Part shown: piece by piece, positions 1 through 11,600 of the stretch
How the letters are laid out: each line of letters starts with the position of its first letter
Position numbering within the stretch: position 1 is the stretch's first letter
DNA from: CAXBBB01 sp963815505
GTDB taxonomy: Bacteria; Bacteroidota; Rhodothermia; Rhodothermales; BA12
Direction: 5' to 3'
Length of the DNA stretch: 64,000 bases
Assembly: GCA_963815505.1 (NCBI GenBank)
Contig: CAWFGU010000022.1
Location: forward strand, 310,001 to 374,000
Translations under genes and position numbers: made by a program
The notes under the pieces: generated by a model
Told to the model about the DNA's origin: nothing
Seen by the model: only the letters and a program-made list of their open reading frames with translations
Databases searched by the model: none

Positions 1-60
1 CTCCCCACGTTCTCGCCCGTAGGCCCGCTACTCAACGGCGACTAACGGATCAGGAGCTGA

Positions 61-1371
<1,311 letters not shown>

Positions 1372-1390
1372 GGGCGAAAGCGAATCAGAG

Positions 1391-1432
1391 AAAAAGCAAA
1401 AACCCTCGCCAGCATCGGAGCCGGGCGAGGGT
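1391..1432 (-). terminator. Rho-independent terminator of rpmE
   Basis: A perfect 10-bp inverted repeat (AACCCTCGCC at 1401-1410 with GGCGAGGGTT at 1423-1432) is followed on the minus strand by a T-rich tract (TTTGCTTTTT, 1391-1400 plus the stem edge). It lies 20 bp after the rpmE stop codon and just before the deoA start, so it should end the rpmE transcript. Confidence 0.75.
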
Positions 1433-1452
1433 TCGAAAGGTAGCGAGGCAGT

Positions 1453-1719
<267 letters not shown>

Positions 1720-1775
1720 AGCCGAAAGCGGTTAGGTGTAGTCGTCAGTGCGCGAGGTGCGCGCGAAGTAGCCCG

Positions 1776-1806
1776 TAAAGCTACGCTATTGCCCTGGGTT
1801 GTCCAA
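1776..1806 (-). promoter_or_regulatory. Candidate Bacteroidota-type promoter for rpmE
   Basis: Read on the minus strand, TTGG (1803-1806) lies about 20 bases before TAGCTTTA (1776-1783). This resembles the TTG / TAnnTTTG promoter known from Bacteroidota, with the last base of the -7 element not matching. It would leave a leader of about 50 bases before the rpmE start at 1719. Pattern match only. Confidence 0.3.
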
Positions 1807-1837
1807 CCGTTGGCCCAACCTTCACCCGTGCGCGTAG

Positions 1838-2257
1838 TCAGTCTTCGTCGTCGAACTCCTCGTCGTCCGGGACGACGGCGGGAGCAGGCGTGGGGTTGAG
1901 GATGTCGATTATCATCGTCACGAACGCTTCGGCGGACTGCAACACCTCCTCGGCTTGCGGCTGCTGGACGCCGAAGCTGTGCGCGTAGTCGGCGACTTCC
2001 ATCAGGTCGTGCGCATGATCGAACGCGACGCCCGCTTCTTCGGGGACTTCGCCCGAGCGCACGAACGCATCGCCGAACGCGACGCGGATGCCGCCCGACG
2101 TGCCGACGCGGCGCTCGACGAGCAGGGCTTGGGCAGCGTAGAACATCGCGAAATAGCTCCGCGACGCGCACGAGTCAAAGTCTTCGATTTCGAACAGGAC
2201 GGCTGCGCTGCGCAGGTACGTTTGCGCTTTGCCGAGCAGCATCAGCTTCTGGCTCAT
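1838..2257 (-). CDS. HEPN domain protein (UPF0332-like)
   Basis: A 139-residue, mostly helical protein. The segment DSCASRSYFAMFYAAQALL matches the HEPN fold core seen in UPF0332 proteins, in which conserved R and Y residues sit in the second helix. The C-terminus is a short acidic tail. Relatives usually pair with a minimal nucleotidyltransferase (MNT) as a toxin-antitoxin or nucleotide-binding module, but no MNT gene is next to this one; the neighbours are rpmE and a methyltransferase. The classical HEPN RNase motif Rx4-6H is not obvious, so RNase activity should not be assumed. A solo accessory or orphaned partner is the likely reading. Confidence 0.7.
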   Translation of the reverse strand: MSQKLMLLGKAQTYLRSAAVLFEIEDFDSCASRSYFAMFYAAQALLVERRVGTSGGIRVAFGDAFVRSGEVPEEAGVAFDHAHDLMEVADYAHSFGVQQPQAEEVLQSAEAFVTMIIDILNPTPAPAVVPDDEEFDDED

Positions 2258-2316
2258 GGACGAGGGAGGTGAGAGAGGCCAAACATAGCGCGCCCCGCCG
2301 TGACGCCCCGGTTATA

Positions 2317-3072
2317 TCATGCGGGACGCCGCGCGACGACGAGGATCGACACGCCAAACGGCATCGCCAGTCGTGGTATGATGCGCCGCTCGGACGCAAA
2401 AATGGCTTCTAATGCACCGTTGACTGGTCCGGATGGAATCGTGTCGATGTCGGATGCCGTCTGCGTCCGGCCTCTGATTCGCTCGGCCACGTTTCCCAGC
2501 GTCCGAGCCGCCGCGACGATCGGAAAAAGCAGCGTGTTGAAGTACGTCGCTCGTTCGACCTGGAAGCCCGCCGAACGGATCAGCCGAACCAACTCCGACC
2601 GTCGATAGCGTCGCTGGTGGTGGTTGACTACATCGTGCGCACTCCACAGCCACCGATAGGCGGGGACGGTGAGGAGCAGGACGCCGCCGGGCGCTGTCAG
2701 ATCGTGCAGCGCAGTGAGCGATGCCGCGTCGTCGGGTATGTGCTCGAGCACGTCGAGCAGCGTGATCAGATCGTAAGAACCTCGGATCTGATCCGGGAGC
2801 GCGTCGGGAAGATGTCCCTGATAGACGGCAGCAGCAGTCCCGCGTGATCGAGCGTAGACGACGGCTCCCTCGTCCATTTCGACGGCGTCGAGCGCTCCGT
2901 AGCGGCTGAGCAGGTCGAGATTGCCGCCTGTCGCGCAGCCCATTTCCAGGATGCTAGCACCGCTCGGCAACGCCAATCGGTCCAGCACCTGAGCGACGAT
3001 CCGCCTGCGCGCTCGGAACCACCAGTGCGCATCTTCGGCGCGGGCGTAGGTGGCGTAGAGGGCGGCGTCCAT
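2317..3072 (-). CDS. Class I SAM-dependent methyltransferase
   Basis: A 251-residue protein with a Rossmann-type methyltransferase core. Motif I is ILEMGCATGG near residue 40, an acidic residue ends strand 2 in DAVEMDEG, and LITLLDVLEHIPDD near residue 105 is the typical post-II/IV region. HHQRRYRRSELVRLIRSAGF in the C-terminal half is characteristic of the Methyltransf_11/23 type that acts on lipids, quinones or glycan-linked substrates. The last 60 residues contain a hydrophobic stretch (FNTLLFPIVAAARTLG) that may touch the membrane. The substrate cannot be identified. It is followed on the minus strand by the HEPN gene, with no shared function evident. Confidence 0.85.
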   Translation of the reverse strand: MDAALYATYARAEDAHWWFRARRRIVAQVLDRLALPSGASILEMGCATGGNLDLLSRYGALDAVEMDEGAVVYARSRGTAAAVYQGHLPDALPDQIRGSYDLITLLDVLEHIPDDAASLTALHDLTAPGGVLLLTVPAYRWLWSAHDVVNHHQRRYRRSELVRLIRSAGFQVERATYFNTLLFPIVAAARTLGNVAERIRGRTQTASDIDTIPSGPVNGALEAIFASERRIIPRLAMPFGVSILVVARRPA

Positions 3073-3109
3073 GCGATGCGTGGGTGAGCGGCCAAGCTAC
3101 GGCGCGCGG

Positions 3110-3916
3110 CTACGGCAGCCGGAAGTCGAACCAGCTTCCCGCGATGCGGATGCCGCTTCCCAGTTGGTAGCGCTCGGCGTCCAGGATTTGCTGCCAGACT
3201 TCGACGCGCCACACGCTCTCGCGCCACGCAGCACGAGTGGCGACGTTGGACGGGTTCATCAGCGTGCGGCGGCGAGCGTCTACGAAGCGGTGGAGCCAGT
3301 CGGTCTCTTCCGCTCCGCGCGCTGGAATCTCACCGGCTCGGCCGAGAATGGCGGAAAGGCCGTCGGCGTCGTGGCCGTCGCCGTGCTGGATGGCGGTGTC
3401 GTAGAGGAGGGCGAGCGCCAGCGGCGTCGTTGTGCCGAGTTGGGCGGCATAGCGCTGCGCCGGAGCGTAGTACCAGTCGCGCGCAACCTCGTCCTGCGCC
3501 TGCTGGAAGAGCGGATCGGCGGCGGCTTGCGCCCAGGCTTCGGGAAGTCCGTCCAGCCCCGACACGTCGCCCTGGAAGCCTTGCTTGAGCCGATCCAGCT
3601 CGGGGAGATAGCGAACGATGGGCGCCAGTTCGCGCACTTCTTTGTATCGACGAATGACCTCGGCGGCGCTTCCGCTCGACGTGGTAAAGCCGATCCAACC
3701 TAGCGTGTATCCTCTACCATCGCCCAGCGCGTACCAGTAGCTGTACTGCTTTTCGAGCGTACTGTGCTCGAAAAAGGACACCAAGGCTTCGGTGCGTCGC
3801 TGCTGATCCGGCGAAAGATGGGGAACGTCGGCGTCCTGAGCCGACGATTCCAGAGCCGAGAACCCGTCGCAGGCGCACAGGAAAAGGAGGAGACAGAGCG
3901 AGCGGATCATACACAA
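3110..3916 (-). CDS. GH46-type chitosanase, predicted lipoprotein
   Basis: A 268-residue secreted enzyme that should cut beta-1,4 links in chitosan (endo-glucosaminidase, glycoside hydrolase family 46). The N-terminus is a lipoprotein signal with Cys16 as likely lipid anchor. LSPDQQRRTEALVSFFEHST followed by YWYALGDGRGYTLGWIGFTT is the family's diagnostic start. Glu50 (in SFFEHS) and Asp66 (in GDGRGY) align with the catalytic Glu and Asp of Streptomyces chitosanase. The length suits one catalytic domain with no binding module. The start may be at residue 3 (MIRSL) rather than residue 1. It is transcribed away from the T9SS-sorted repeat protein, across a 214-bp divergent intergenic region. 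GH46 assignment rests on motif recall, not a search. Confidence 0.85.
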   Translation of the reverse strand: MCMIRSLCLLLFLCACDGFSALESSAQDADVPHLSPDQQRRTEALVSFFEHSTLEKQYSYWYALGDGRGYTLGWIGFTTSSGSAAEVIRRYKEVRELAPIVRYLPELDRLKQGFQGDVSGLDGLPEAWAQAAADPLFQQAQDEVARDWYYAPAQRYAAQLGTTTPLALALLYDTAIQHGDGHDADGLSAILGRAGEIPARGAEETDWLHRFVDARRRTLMNPSNVATRAAWRESVWRVEVWQQILDAERYQLGSGIRIAGSWFDFRLP

Positions 3917-4130
3917 ACGTTAGAAACACAGACGGATACGACAACAGCAACGACTATGCCCAGTCGGTGCGGCAAGTCAGCCTTGATCGAGAGATTCCAC
4001 TCGTATCGGCGGCGAGCAGGCACGGCATTAGCACGTCTGCAACCGCGTGCCATGAAAGATGATGCGCGCTCGCTCTATGCGATCAGCCTCGCTCGCCTTA
4101 CGTTCTTCACTGTTTCGATCTCTACCTGTC

Positions 4131-6693
4131 ATGCGCCGCTCGCTTGTTCTCTCCGCTCTCCTCTTCTCGCTAAACGCCTCAGTTTTGCAGGCACAGACCG
4201 CCCGAGTGCTGACCGACCTGAGCGCACTGCCTTCCCCCGCCGCGGCATACGTGCTCTCGGAGTTCATGCCATTCGATGGAGCGCTCTATTTCGTCGCTTC
4301 GGCAAAACGAGAAGCCGACGACCGCGACGCGACGCGCCTCGGTTTGTGGCGATACGACGGCACAGGCCCCGCCCAGCGAGTTGCCGAAGCGGAAGACGTG
4401 CGCGCGTCGTATGTCTTCGCCGAAACGGAGGGCGCGCTCTTGTTCTGGTCTGAGGCCGACCTGTGGCAGTGGGACGGCACCACGCTCGAACAGGTCATCA
4501 GCGGCCGCCGCGACTTGCGGATGTGCAGCCAGTCGATGGCGGTCTACCGAGGCGTGGCTTACTTCTGTGCTTCCCAACCGAGGGAGTCCAGCTTCGGAGA
4601 CGAAGAACTGTGGGCGTGGGACGGCGAGCAAGCCCGGCTCGTGGCTGACCTGAGGCCGGGAGAGATGAGCAGCCAGCCGTTCGATTTCACCATTTGGAAC
4701 GACCGACTCTACTTCTCGGCGTACACCGAAGACACCGGCCACGCACTCTGGGCATTCGATGGTGCCGACGTGACCGTCGCTGCTCAAATCGGGCCTGCGC
4801 TCTCAAGCGGCCGTCCGGCTGATCTTACCGTATCGGGCGGTGCGCTCTATTTCTCGGCTGCGGATGCCGCGCACGGTCGGGAGTTGTGGCGGTTCGACGG
4901 CACCGACGCCACCCTGATCGCCGACGTGTACGTAGGTCCCGAATCGTCCAATCCCACTTCGCTCGTCGACGTGAACGGACGACTTCACTTCTCGGCAGAC
5001 GACGTGCAGGCGGCTCGCTTGTGGCGTCTCACCGAGACCGGAGTCGAGGTCGCCGCCGATGTGTGGCCGTGGCACGGATACGACGATTGGAGGCACCCTG
5101 CTGCCATCGGCGAGGTGCTCTACGGCGTGCTCCGAGACGGAGTCCACGGAAGCGAGTTGTGGAAGCTCGAAGGCGGCACGCCCGCGCTTCTGGCCGACCT
5201 GGCGCCCGGCGAAGTCGGCAGCGATCCCCGCAACCTGACTCCGCTGGGCGACGCCCTGGTCTTCCTCGACGATGACCGGCGCCCCTGGACCCTCGCGATG
5301 GCATCGTGCGCCCGCTCGTCCTCGAAGGACGTTGCCCGTAGCGGGCGCCAGGCCGAGCGGACTGATCAGCGCCGGGGACCGGCTCTACTTCGCAGCCCAC
5401 ACGCTGCCCAACGCGTCCGAGTTGTGGACAGTCAAGGACGAACGAGCGCAGCGGTTCTCGGAAGCGTTCCCTGACGTGGCCCAGCGCCTTGCCCCCAACT
5501 CCCGGCGTCCTCCCAGCCCCGTCGGCAGCAACGGCGACTGGTTCTACTTCAACCGACCGGCAGGTTATCGAAGCGTGAGGAGCGACACATTATGGGCGTT
5601 CGACGGCTCCGACCTGATCGCGACGCCGGACATCCTCACGCGCGGCTCTAGCCTCCGCATCGGGGATGATGCTTACACGACGGCTCAGCAAACGCAACAA
5701 GGCGAAGCCACGACACCGCCTCGGCTGCTCCATCTGAAAGGAGCGAGCGCTCACCTCATTCCGAACACCGACTGGGCGTACGATGTCACGGCCTTCGATG
5801 GACGCGCCTACTTTCTCAGAGGAACCGGCGGCGGTGATCCAGCACCGACCGAGGTCTGGACGTTCGATGGAACCCAAGCAACCAAACATGCCGCGCTGTC
5901 CGATCTAGTCGCGTTATCGACGGGCCGCGTGCTACTCGACGCCGACGAGGACCTGCTCTACGTGGGCGTAGACAGCGTGCTGGCCCGGTTCGACGGACGC
6001 ACTGTCACGCCGATCGACCTGAAAGGCGAAGCACTCTGCAGCACCGATGCGTTCACGTATACGAGTCTGACGTTGATTGAAACTCGTCACTTCGACGGGT
6101 GCGAACTGTCGCTCGTGCGCTCGGATACGCTGGTGTCGAAATGGGATTTGTACAACGATTACTCTTCTCTCTTTCAGGCCGCACGCACCAGCGGTATCGA
6201 CTTGGGGTCTTCCACACGCTATGGAGACGACATTCTGTTCCAGTCATATGGCACGCTCTACCGATTCGCGAACGACAGCGTGAGCGCCGTCATCGACGAT
6301 GCTTCGACCCTCAGCAGAGAGGCATTTGGAGTCGAGCATCAGGGGGCGTTCTACTTCACATCGAAAGGCGAGGTGTGGATGCTCACGCCCGACGCCCTTC
6401 TGCCTGCTTCCGCGCCTTCCGTTCCGAACCGACCTCACACAATCACCATCGCCCCAAACCCGGCTACCGGCTGGACGACGGTCACGCTCACCCTGGATGC
6501 ACCGGACCACCTACGCATTGCCGTCTACGACTCGCTCGGACGCCAAATCGTGATTCTGGACGACGGACCGCTTTCGGCAGCGACCGACCACACGTTCCGC
6601 TTCGATACGAGCAATTGGCCCGCAGGCGTCTACACAATCCGCGCCGCTGGCACGGCGTCCGTCTTGACACAGTCTCTCGTCGTCGCGCGCTGA
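4131..6693 (+). CDS. T9SS-sorted ELWxxDGT-repeat protein, two frame breaks
   Basis: A secreted protein of about 850 residues. The chosen start at 4131 opens a clean signal peptide (MRRSLVLSALLFSLNASVLQAQ). The body is a chain of repeats built on LYFSAxxxxxGxELWRFDGT, suggesting beta-propeller blades. The last 80 residues form a type A Por/T9SS sorting domain: APNPATGWTTVTL, VYDSLGRQI, WPAGVYTIRA. The protein should therefore cross the outer membrane by type IX secretion. The frame breaks twice: near 5283, into a 50-base stretch reading LDPRDGIVRPLVLEGRCP, and again near 5338. Each step fits one missing base in or beside a C run, so I treat it as one gene with sequence errors. Function beyond export is unknown. 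Confidence 0.8.
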
Positions 6694-6778
6694 TTTATGC
6701 GCGTGACATGGCGCTGTTCGTCGGCTCGGCTCCAACTGGAATTGTGCGTACACTTGGCACAAGCCCTTGCACACCGAC

Positions 6779-7672
6779 ATGAACACCGCATCTCGACTAG
6801 CCGACGCCCTCCGCCGCATTGACGCTCTGAACGAAGAAGTCGACGCCCTACGACCGCTGCCCGACGACGTGTTGGGCCGAGCCATGCAGCGCCTGCGCCT
6901 GGAGTGGACGTACCACAGCAACGCCATTGAAGGCAACAGCCTCGACTACGGCGAAACGCGCGCTCTCCTCATGCACGGCGTGACGGCGCACGGCAAACCC
7001 TTGCGCGACCACCTCGACATCCGGCAGCACCGAGAAGCCATCGACTACCTCGAAGGGTTCGTGCGCAGCGAGGAGCCACTGACGCTGGCCGTCGTGCGCG
7101 AACTGCACAAACTGGTCAAGGGCGAGACGTACGAGGTCACTGCCGAGACTGAGAGTGGCGAGCGTGTCGCACGAACGGTGAAAGGAGGTGAGTTCAAGCA
7201 GCGTCCCAACCACGTGCGCACGGTGACGGGCGAGATGCACTACTACGTGTCGCCCGAGGAGACGCCCGCGCGCATGACGGATCTTGTAGACGCCTATCGC
7301 GGAGGGCAAAAGCAAGTCGAAGCAGGCGAGCTACACCCACTCGTCGCCGCCGCGAGCGTGCATCACGAACTGGTCGCCGTTCACCCGTTCCCCGACGGCA
7401 ACGGCAGAGTCGCACGCGTGCTGATGAATCTGCTGCTCATGCGTGCCGGATACCCGCCCGCCGTCGTCCGCAACGAGCGCAAAGACGCCTACTTCGGTGC
7501 CCTCGCCCAAGCCGACGCCGGAGACGGTGAGCCGTTCGCGCTGTTCGTCGCCGAGGAGTTGGAGGCGACGATGCAGTTGTACCTCCGTGCGCTGCGTGGA
7601 GAGCCGGACCCGGATGCGTTTGGTCGACGGGTGGCGGTGCTGAAGAAGCGAATTAGAGCGTCGAGATCATGA
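6779..7672 (+). CDS. Fic family protein, class II
   Basis: A 297-residue Fic-domain protein, a family that usually transfers AMP or another nucleotide part to target hydroxyls. The core motif HPFPDGNGRVAR near residue 202 carries the catalytic His and the GNGR phosphate-binding loop. The N-terminal inhibitory helix SNAIEGN (Ser47, Glu51, Gly52, Asn53) marks class II, in which the enzyme restrains itself. The N-terminus has the Fic_N layout seen in SoFic-like proteins. I prefer the ATG at 6779 over the TTG four codons upstream. There is no antitoxin-like partner beside it, as expected when inhibition is built in. A candidate terminator follows. The target is unknown. Confidence 0.92.
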   Translation: MNTASRLADALRRIDALNEEVDALRPLPDDVLGRAMQRLRLEWTYHSNAIEGNSLDYGETRALLMHGVTAHGKPLRDHLDIRQHREAIDYLEGFVRSEEPLTLAVVRELHKLVKGETYEVTAETESGERVARTVKGGEFKQRPNHVRTVTGEMHYYVSPEETPARMTDLVDAYRGGQKQVEAGELHPLVAAASVHHELVAVHPFPDGNGRVARVLMNLLLMRAGYPPAVVRNERKDAYFGALAQADAGDGEPFALFVAEELEATMQLYLRALRGEPDPDAFGRRVAVLKKRIRASRS

Positions 7673-7707
7673 AGCCGTGTTGACAGATCAGAGAAGAAGT
7701 CTGATTT

Positions 7708-7782
7708 GAGACAGTCTTCGTCTTCCCGCTGATAGCTGCGACGAGATTCAGGAGTCGACTAGTCGAAGCTGTCTCCTTTTTT
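7708..7782 (+). terminator. Candidate terminator after the Fic gene
   Basis: GAGACAG-T-CTTCG (7708-7720) pairs with CGAAG-CTGTCTC (7764-7775), leaving one bulged T, and is followed by CTTTTTT. The loop holds a 12-bp palindrome, TCGACTAGTCGA (7754-7765), which overlaps the distal arm and so competes with the long stem. It lies 35 bp after the Fic stop codon. The loop is longer than in typical intrinsic terminators. Confidence 0.4.
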
Positions 7783-8142
7783 CGAACCTATGACCTTATG
7801 TTCGGCACTCGATTGCAGAAGGGAAGACGATATCGGAGGGAGTGCGCTGAGAGATAATCAGAGTCCGGACGTGGATCGAGATGGATGCATAATCGGTCGC
7901 TTACTGGACTTGCGACACGCGACTCCAAGCTTCTCAATGCGTTTGACATATCATCGGACCAGCTTTCAGTGACAGCTGTACGTTCACAGTATCACCACTT
8001 GGCTTGAAACAGAGCAGATGGTATCCGTTCGCTACCTGAGCCAAACCCCACGCGAGAGAATAGGCCAACTACATCGAGACCAGTTCGCGAGCAATGTGCT
8101 TGACCAAATCGAGCAGCACCTAGTCGTCACTAGGCTGACTGT
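7783..8142. other. Non-coding stretch between the Fic gene and uvrB
   Basis: About 360 bases without a credible gene. Composition is visibly less GC-rich than the flanks. The only open frame of note (60 codons from 7790) shows no recognisable motif and does not have the codon bias of the neighbours. The stretch lies between convergent genes, so no promoter is needed here. I see nothing else in it. Confidence 0.6.
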
Positions 8143-10209
<2,067 letters not shown>

Positions 10210-10361
10210 GGTCGGTGCGCTGGGTCGTCGGTTGGGCAAGCGGGGCAGCATAGGCTACGCGGGTGACGACGGTATGTCGCGGCGTTGGGGTAGACCAGAC
10301 GTATCGTTTGGGTGAACCCGAGCGTGCCTCCATCCGTGCAAAGACAAACCCGCCGCTCGCT

Positions 10362-11201
10362 ATGCCGCCTCTCCAAACCGATCAACTTTCCGTCTCGGCG
10401 CTGCGCCCGATCACGGTCGACGAGTACCACGCGATGGGCCGAGCCGGTGTCTTTCGGCCTGAAGAGCGCGTCGAGTTGCTCGACGGTCACCTTCTGCCTA
10501 TGTCTCCCGTCGCTGGCCCCCACTTCGTCGTCACCAATCGGCTGAACGGTCATTTCTCACGGTACGTGTACCAAGCGTCCGCTGATCTGGCTCAGGTGAG
10601 CGTTCAAGCCCCCGTCCGCCTGAACGACCAGTCCGAACCTGAACCGGACGTGACGCTGCTGCGACCGGATTACGACGACCGGATCGCGGTCGCCGGGGCG
10701 GGCGATGTGCTGCTGATCATCGAGGTGTCCGCATCGACACTGGCGTTCGATCAGGGGATCAAGCGGAGTCGGTATGCGGCGGCGGGCATTCCCGAAGTGT
10801 GGATCGTGTCGGTCGACGGCCTATGGGTCGAGGCCGCACATGCGCCTGACGGCAACACGTACACCGAGATCCGCCGCTTCGCGCTGGGCGATGCGCGTCC
10901 GCTCGTCCCTCAGTCGCTGCCCAGCCTGCCGCCGCTCGACCTGGCTGTGCTGTTTCGCGGGATGGCTAAACGGGCCGCCATCGTCAGCCGACGTACATCG
11001 GTACTGCACCTCGGCGACACGCTCGCCCGATGCGTCGGAGACAACGACGAAGTGCGGCGCCGTCTCATCGTCCGCTGTCGACAGGTCATACCAGAAGCGA
11101 TCCGTTGTCGTAGCGTGCGTTCGGCTCCCCTCGGCGTGCAACCACGTCCTCGATCAGTTGCCCCATTCGGATCGCCGTGCGGCGTCGCAATGCCGGAGTG
11201 A
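10362..11201 (+). CDS. Uma2 family (PD-(D/E)XK) endonuclease-like protein
   Basis: The first 200 residues match the Uma2 family, a restriction-endonuclease-like fold common in cyanobacteria and bacteria with large genomes. The order is: ITVDEYHAMGRAGVFRPEERVELLDGHLLPMSP, then the active-site strand EPEPDVTLLRP, LLIIEVSAST and IKRSRYAAAGIPEVWIV, ending in PLDLAVLF. Family members normally stop there. Here the frame runs on for about 78 residues that are antisense to the next gene and look non-native. A TAA at 10967 in the neighbouring frame would end the protein at the expected place if one base is missing near 10960. The true gene is therefore probably 10362 to about 10969. The physiological role of the family is unclear. 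Confidence 0.82.
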   Translation: MPPLQTDQLSVSALRPITVDEYHAMGRAGVFRPEERVELLDGHLLPMSPVAGPHFVVTNRLNGHFSRYVYQASADLAQVSVQAPVRLNDQSEPEPDVTLLRPDYDDRIAVAGAGDVLLIIEVSASTLAFDQGIKRSRYAAAGIPEVWIVSVDGLWVEAAHAPDGNTYTEIRRFALGDARPLVPQSLPSLPPLDLAVLFRGMAKRAAIVSRRTSVLHLGDTLARCVGDNDEVRRRLIVRCRQVIPEAIRCRSVRSAPLGVQPRPRSVAPFGSPCGVAMPE

Positions 11202-11545
11202 GTGACCACAACGCGCGTCAGGAAGCGGTTGGACACCGCACTGGTCGAAAGCGCTGTCGCGGTGATGCCGGGATAGACGAACGTCGTCAACGTGTCGGTC
11301 TCTTCGCTAGCGTGCTGGTTGGGATGCGTTACCACGTCGACGCGCTGCGGCTCGCCGAGTAACCGGCGGATGTCGGCGTGGCTGATGTGCTCGCGATTCG
11401 GCCCGACGGCGGCTTGGAGAAACGCCTCCGCAGCACGTGCGGTCGCGGACGAATCTTCGGACACCGGCGGCGCACTTTCGGGCGACGTGCAGGCAGTGAG
11501 CAGGAGGAGCACAAACAGCAGGCGCACAACGACGGCGTGTAACAT
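10966..11545 (-). CDS. Hypothetical lipoprotein with frame breaks
   Basis: The start at 11545 opens a lipoprotein signal (LLFVLLLLTAC) on a protein of unknown function. An N-terminal half, ADIRRLLGEPQRVDVV and onward, is followed by a similar-looking half, MGQLIEDVVARRGEPNARYDNGSLLV, then WYDLSTADDETAPHFVVVSDASGERVAEVQYRC. This two-fold LLGEP/RRGEP pattern recalls SmpA/OmlA-type lipoproteins. These pieces lie in three frames, with shifts near 11190 and 11093, and a stop at 10966 becomes reachable after one further shift. I read it as a single gene carrying indel errors and converging on the Uma2 gene. The exact end is uncertain. Confidence 0.5.
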
Positions 11546-11600
11546 GGAACGGACGCCCTCCGTACGTCCGCACTTCCGATTATTTCCGCCCTGCGCCGCT

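Noticed and set aside
7790..7972. A 60-codon frame in the gap after the Fic gene
   Set aside because: No start-site support, no motif, and codon usage unlike the neighbours; probably chance.
10288..10320. TTGG...TATCGTTTG upstream of the Uma2 gene as a Bacteroidota promoter
   Set aside because: The -7 element has three rather than two bases between TA and TTTG; too weak to list.
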